DNA of 64,000 nucleotides from Cytospora piceicola (taxonomy: Eukaryota > Ascomycota > Sordariomycetes > Diaporthales > Cytosporaceae), in assembly GCA_023375675.1 (NCBI GenBank), contig JALQBC010000035.1, positions 390,970 through 454,969 of the forward strand, written 5' to 3'. How positions within the stretch are numbered: position 1 is the stretch's first letter; each line of letters begins with the position of its first letter. Position numbers and translations under genes: made by a program. Of the stretch, positions 61,534-64,000 are shown in pieces. The notes beneath the pieces were generated by a model. It saw only the letters and a list, made by a program, of their open reading frames with translations. It ran no database searches and was not told the origin of the DNA.

Positions 61534-61698
61534 TCTCCTGCTTCCTGCTCTCCTGCTTCCTGCTCTCCTACTTCCTGCTCTCCTGCTTCCTGCTCTCCTG
61601 CTTCCTGCTCTCCTGCTTCCTGCTCTCCTGCTTCCTGCTCTCCTGCTTCCTGCTCTCCTGCTTCCTGCTCTCCTGCTTCCTGCTCTCCTCCTTCCTGA
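61534..61698 (-). repeat. 15 bp coding minisatellite, about 10 copies
   Basis: The plus-strand unit tcctgcttcctgctc is repeated about ten times with near-perfect identity, fading into variants (tgattgcctcc) at the right end. Read on minus it encodes the five-residue repeat RKQES. One unit has a G-to-A change on plus (tcctac at about 61566-61571) that makes a TAG stop on minus. Confidence 0.92.
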
Positions 61699-62303
61699 TT
61701 GCCTCCTTCTTGATCTCCTCCTTCCTGATGTGCTGATCCCGTTCATGCTTCAGTCTCTCCTCCATGCAGTCGATAGCATTTCTTAGGTGCGCCAACTCTT
61801 GGACATCATGCCCCAGCTCCTCCTTCTCAGAGTAATTGAGGTTGCCCTGGTGGCTGAACATCCCATTTGAAGTCGAGAAGTCGTTCATAGAAGGGAGCGG
61901 ACCGAGCTTCCATTGCGACTTGTGCTTGGTTGATTTCATGCACCTGTCGAAGTCGTAGCCACGCCAGGTGATCTTGGCTGGGTCGATCTTGACTTTGAGG
62001 TAATCGGCGACTTTCATGGCCCATTCGGTAACCGTGGCCAGAAGCAGTCCGTGGGGGAAAGGTACACAGTAGTTCACGCTTTTCGCTGTCCATTACGAGG
62101 TCATAATGTTTGAGGGTAGCGTCTATAACGCGGTCAAAAGTGATCTCGTCATTGTTAGTGAGGTTCTTGGGGTTCTCGTCGTTGTTGGTGAGGTCTTTGA
62201 GGTTCCCGTCCTTGGGGTTCTCGTCCTTGTGGTTCTCGTCATTGTTGGTAAGGTCCTTGTGGTTCTCGCCCTTGGGGCCCTTCGCATCAGAAGAGGCAGT
62301 CAT
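61568..62303 (-). CDS. Repeat-rich coiled-coil protein, unknown function, with a frame break
   Basis: The ATG at 62303 starts MTASSDAKGPKGENHKDLTN, then several imperfect copies of a KDLTNNDENPK unit, then EITFDRVIDATLKHYDLVMDSE. At a run of five C on minus (62054-62058) the coherent reading moves to the next frame and continues as ATVTEWAMKVADYLKVK, a globular stretch (KITWRGYDFDRC), LGHDVQELAHLRNAIDCMEE, and a highly charged C-terminal coiled coil of KEESRKQES repeats, ending at a TAG in the minisatellite. Without the break the first frame ends at 61827. A TATAAATA box and a 101 bp possible leader intron (62327-62427) support transcription. The break may be a real mutation or a sequencing error. 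Confidence 0.5.
62147..62275 (-). repeat. Imperfect coding repeat (DLTNNDENPK unit)
   Basis: On plus, blocks of the type gttgttggtgaggtctttg and ggttctcgtccttggg recur several times. On minus they encode repeated DLTNNDEN and KDENPK peptides near the N-terminus of the repeat-rich gene. Confidence 0.8.
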
Positions 62304-62326
62304 TTTATTTGTCGTGGGAGCTTGGT

Positions 62327-62427
62327 CTGTGAGGTTCCTTGTGTCAAATGGAGCTCATCAGCGGGCGTCCAACAGTAGGAAGAGAAGATGAGACTTGTGG
62401 GCAGGTATGGTATCATATTAGACTCAC
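62327..62427 (-). other. Possible 5' leader intron
   Basis: On minus a GTGAGT donor at 62427 and a CTCACAG acceptor at 62327 lie between the TATA box and the ATG at 62303. A hydrophobic frame upstream of the intron has no ATG, so it is better read as leader than as a signal peptide. Confidence 0.4.
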
Positions 62428-62618
62428 CTGGGCGAAGGTCGATATTCAGTATGTAGGTACTAGATACTTCGATGACTGTAGCTGTAGTTGACGAGTTAAG
62501 AAGTGAGTAATTTTGAGGATACACACCCAATAACAGAAGTGCGGCGAAGATGATTTTACAGGGTGACAGCTTTAGTAGTTTAGTCAAGTTTTAAATGTCG
62601 ATTTTCTGCCGACGTGGT

Positions 62619-62626
62619 TATTTATA
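62619..62626 (-). promoter_or_regulatory. TATA box (TATAAATA)
   Basis: On minus TATAAATA lies about 320 bp before the ATG at 62303, or about 215 bp once the leader intron is removed. Confidence 0.5.
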
Positions 62627-63606
62627 CATGTGTTTATTAGTCGTCTGATATTTTACTTATCACCCCGTGGCTGGATCTCGACAGCCAATGACTGGAATTT
62701 GCTATGTAGTCTTCTATACAGCCTTGCCACCCCGTGATAAATGAAAGCACCCTTTATAGAAACAAAAGCTACCTAGGTACCTAGCGAAGTAGGCAGTCGA
62801 ACCTGTACTTCAATCTGCTGTCGCATCGAGACTCGAGCACCGTTAAAAGTCCGAACTCTTCAAGTATGGACCTTCGGGGAGTCAAGTGCATATAGGTGCT
62901 ATTAATACCTAGGTGGGTATATACTCGAAATTCCATTGCTATAGCGATAGGTGGCCTGGGTGAGTTCACAGCAAGGGGTAGGGAAACCAACTGTGTCTAA
63001 TCATCTGGCGTATACTTTCTTTATCCTGTGCGACAAAATGCGTTGTTTAAGTCAGGCTACTGGTACATAAATAGGAATCTTGGAAACTAACAAGCTAACA
63101 AAGAACACAATTTGTTGCATGTTCATCAAGTTCAATACTTCGCAGAGATAGTTGAAAGGGAAGAGTGAGGTTTCCAGATGCAATCGAAAGGAAGGAAAGA
63201 AAGCCTTGCATTCCAGGCTGATGGTCGCCTCCCGACTGGTATGATTGACACTCCTTGCCAAATGAACAGCCCTTAAGATGGAGAGAGACCACAAACCATT
63301 GATACTTACGGCCTCTGTAAGACAAGTAAAGGTGACGGACACAAGGATATGTCAAGACTGTATTTCAGATTCAAGTGGAATAGAGAAAGAAAGGGCGGAC
63401 TTAGAACTCCATGTTTCCGATGCCTAGGCTCCACTGCCTGGTAAAGAAAGGGAAGGCAGACTGTAGTGGCAGGTGAACCATCCAGATGTCTGGAGCGGCA
63501 TCAGAGGATTCAGGCAAGGTATAATCTGATATATACCAAGATATATATAACAGACATAATCCATGTCAGGGCATACTTCAAAAATTACAATTGAGCCACA
63601 GAAAGT
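62627..63606. other. Intergenic, nothing recognised
   Basis: Short frames only. AT-rich tracts with TATA-like sequences (atatataccaagatatatataac, about 63,530-63,560) lie just before the last gene. Confidence 0.5.
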
Positions 63607-63948
63607 ATGTCGTCGTCTAACGGCAACGACAAAATGCCAGAATCTCAGGGAGCTTTGCCTCCGCATTCGCCCATGCCTCCTGGTCCGAGCCTGAGTATGG
63701 AAAATGCTTTGCAAAACACCATCCTCACCGTCGTGCATTCGAAGGCCTTCACTGAGAAACTAGAAAACGTGGTCAACGAGTCTCGAAATAAGGGCGTCAA
63801 GCAATGCCACGACGCTATGGTTAATTCGAAGGTCTTACTGAGATGCTACAGAACGTGGTCAACGAGTCTCGGGATAAGGGCGTTGTCACGTATCTGGACA
63901 TATCTGGGCCCACTCTATTGTGGAGCTCGCTACTGATATGGTCTATAT
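63607..63948 (+). pseudogene. Small protein with internal repeat, frame broken in the second repeat
   Basis: The ATG at 63607 begins MSSSNGNDKMPESQGALPPH, a Pro/Ser-rich start, then VVHSKAFTEKLENVVNESRN. Eighty-seven bases later the same coding segment recurs (63737-63797 and 63824-63883), but the second copy lacks one base. The frame therefore changes and the uncorrected ORF ends at 63936. In the shifted frame the second copy reads LTEMLQNVVNESRDKGVV and continues to a TAA at 63946-63948. I know no family for it. It may be broken or carry a sequencing error. Confidence 0.45.
63737..63883 (+). repeat. Two-copy 87 bp tandem repeat
   Basis: attcgaaggccttcactgag... (61 bp) is repeated as attcgaaggtcttactgag... 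(60 bp) at a spacing of 87 bp. Both contain aacgtggtcaacgagtctcg. Confidence 0.85.
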
Positions 63949-64000
63949 AAGGGAGCTTCCCACGCCCATTGTAAATAGTGTACAATGGCAGTCAAGTTGC

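Noticed and set aside
62300..62587. Signal-peptide-like ORF (TKLLKLSPCKIIFAALLLLGV) as the true N-terminus of the repeat-rich protein
   Set aside because: The frame starts with TTG and has no ATG, so the sequence is better explained as a 5' leader with an intron.
1..64000. CRISPR arrays, rRNA or tRNA genes
   Set aside because: No regularly spaced repeats of CRISPR type were seen, which is expected in a eukaryote. I found no convincing rRNA or tRNA sequence by eye, though a covariance search could still find a tRNA.

Overview
The window comes from a filamentous ascomycete (Pezizomycotina; a plant-associated Sordariomycete would fit, but that is inference). Genes carry short 50-150 bp spliceosomal introns with GTRNGY donors, CTNAY-like branch sites and YAG acceptors. 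The gene families are fungal: a Zn2Cys6 regulator, a fungal 7TM rhodopsin-domain protein, GH28, DHA1 MFS and an ATF-type bZIP. The left third shows repeat-induced point mutation (RIP): CpA/TpG almost absent, TpA in excess, CpG retained, and reading frames full of TAA/TAG where CAA/CAG/TGG would be expected.

Layout. About 1-22.1 kb is an AT-rich, RIP-ruined transposon block. It begins inside a Ty3/gypsy pol (1-4.04 kb). Next is a very long single-frame relic of an SF1 (DNA2/NAM7/UPF1-type) helicase, split by a complete nested 10.6 kb LTR retrotransposon (5572-16170; 238 bp LTRs, target duplication AAACC). The retrotransposon has an unexplained extra ORF after integrase. The AT-rich block stops abruptly at a probable LTR (22054-22237).

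From 22.2 kb the composition is normal: a DHA1 MFS transporter (24.2-25.8), a decayed heme-peroxidase gene (26.3-27.9), mitochondrial GatB (28.2-30.1, minus), a small Cys-containing protein behind a clear TATA box (30.9-31.1), a bZIP factor (33.5-34.5), a gene-poor stretch, and a membrane protein gene with a probable frameshift (39.2-40.1).

At 40.3-47.9 kb lies a compact aromatic-catabolism cluster: gentisate 1,2-dioxygenase, a divergently transcribed Zn2Cys6 regulator, an FAD hydroxylase of the salicylate/3-hydroxybenzoate type, and a fumarylpyruvate-hydrolase-type FAH enzyme. Together they would convert 3-hydroxybenzoate (or salicylate) through gentisate and a ring-opened acylpyruvate to pyruvate plus fumarate or maleate. 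No maleylpyruvate isomerase is visible. A 7TM rhodopsin-domain gene follows (48.6-50.3, minus), then a degraded fungal-specific gene (51.6-53.9, minus), a secreted GH28 endopolygalacturonase (57.5-59.2, minus), and two repeat-containing genes with frame breaks near the right edge.

Exon coordinates were worked out by hand from splice sites and phase. Where I give them, every junction keeps the frame. Family assignments rest on recognised motifs, not on a database search.
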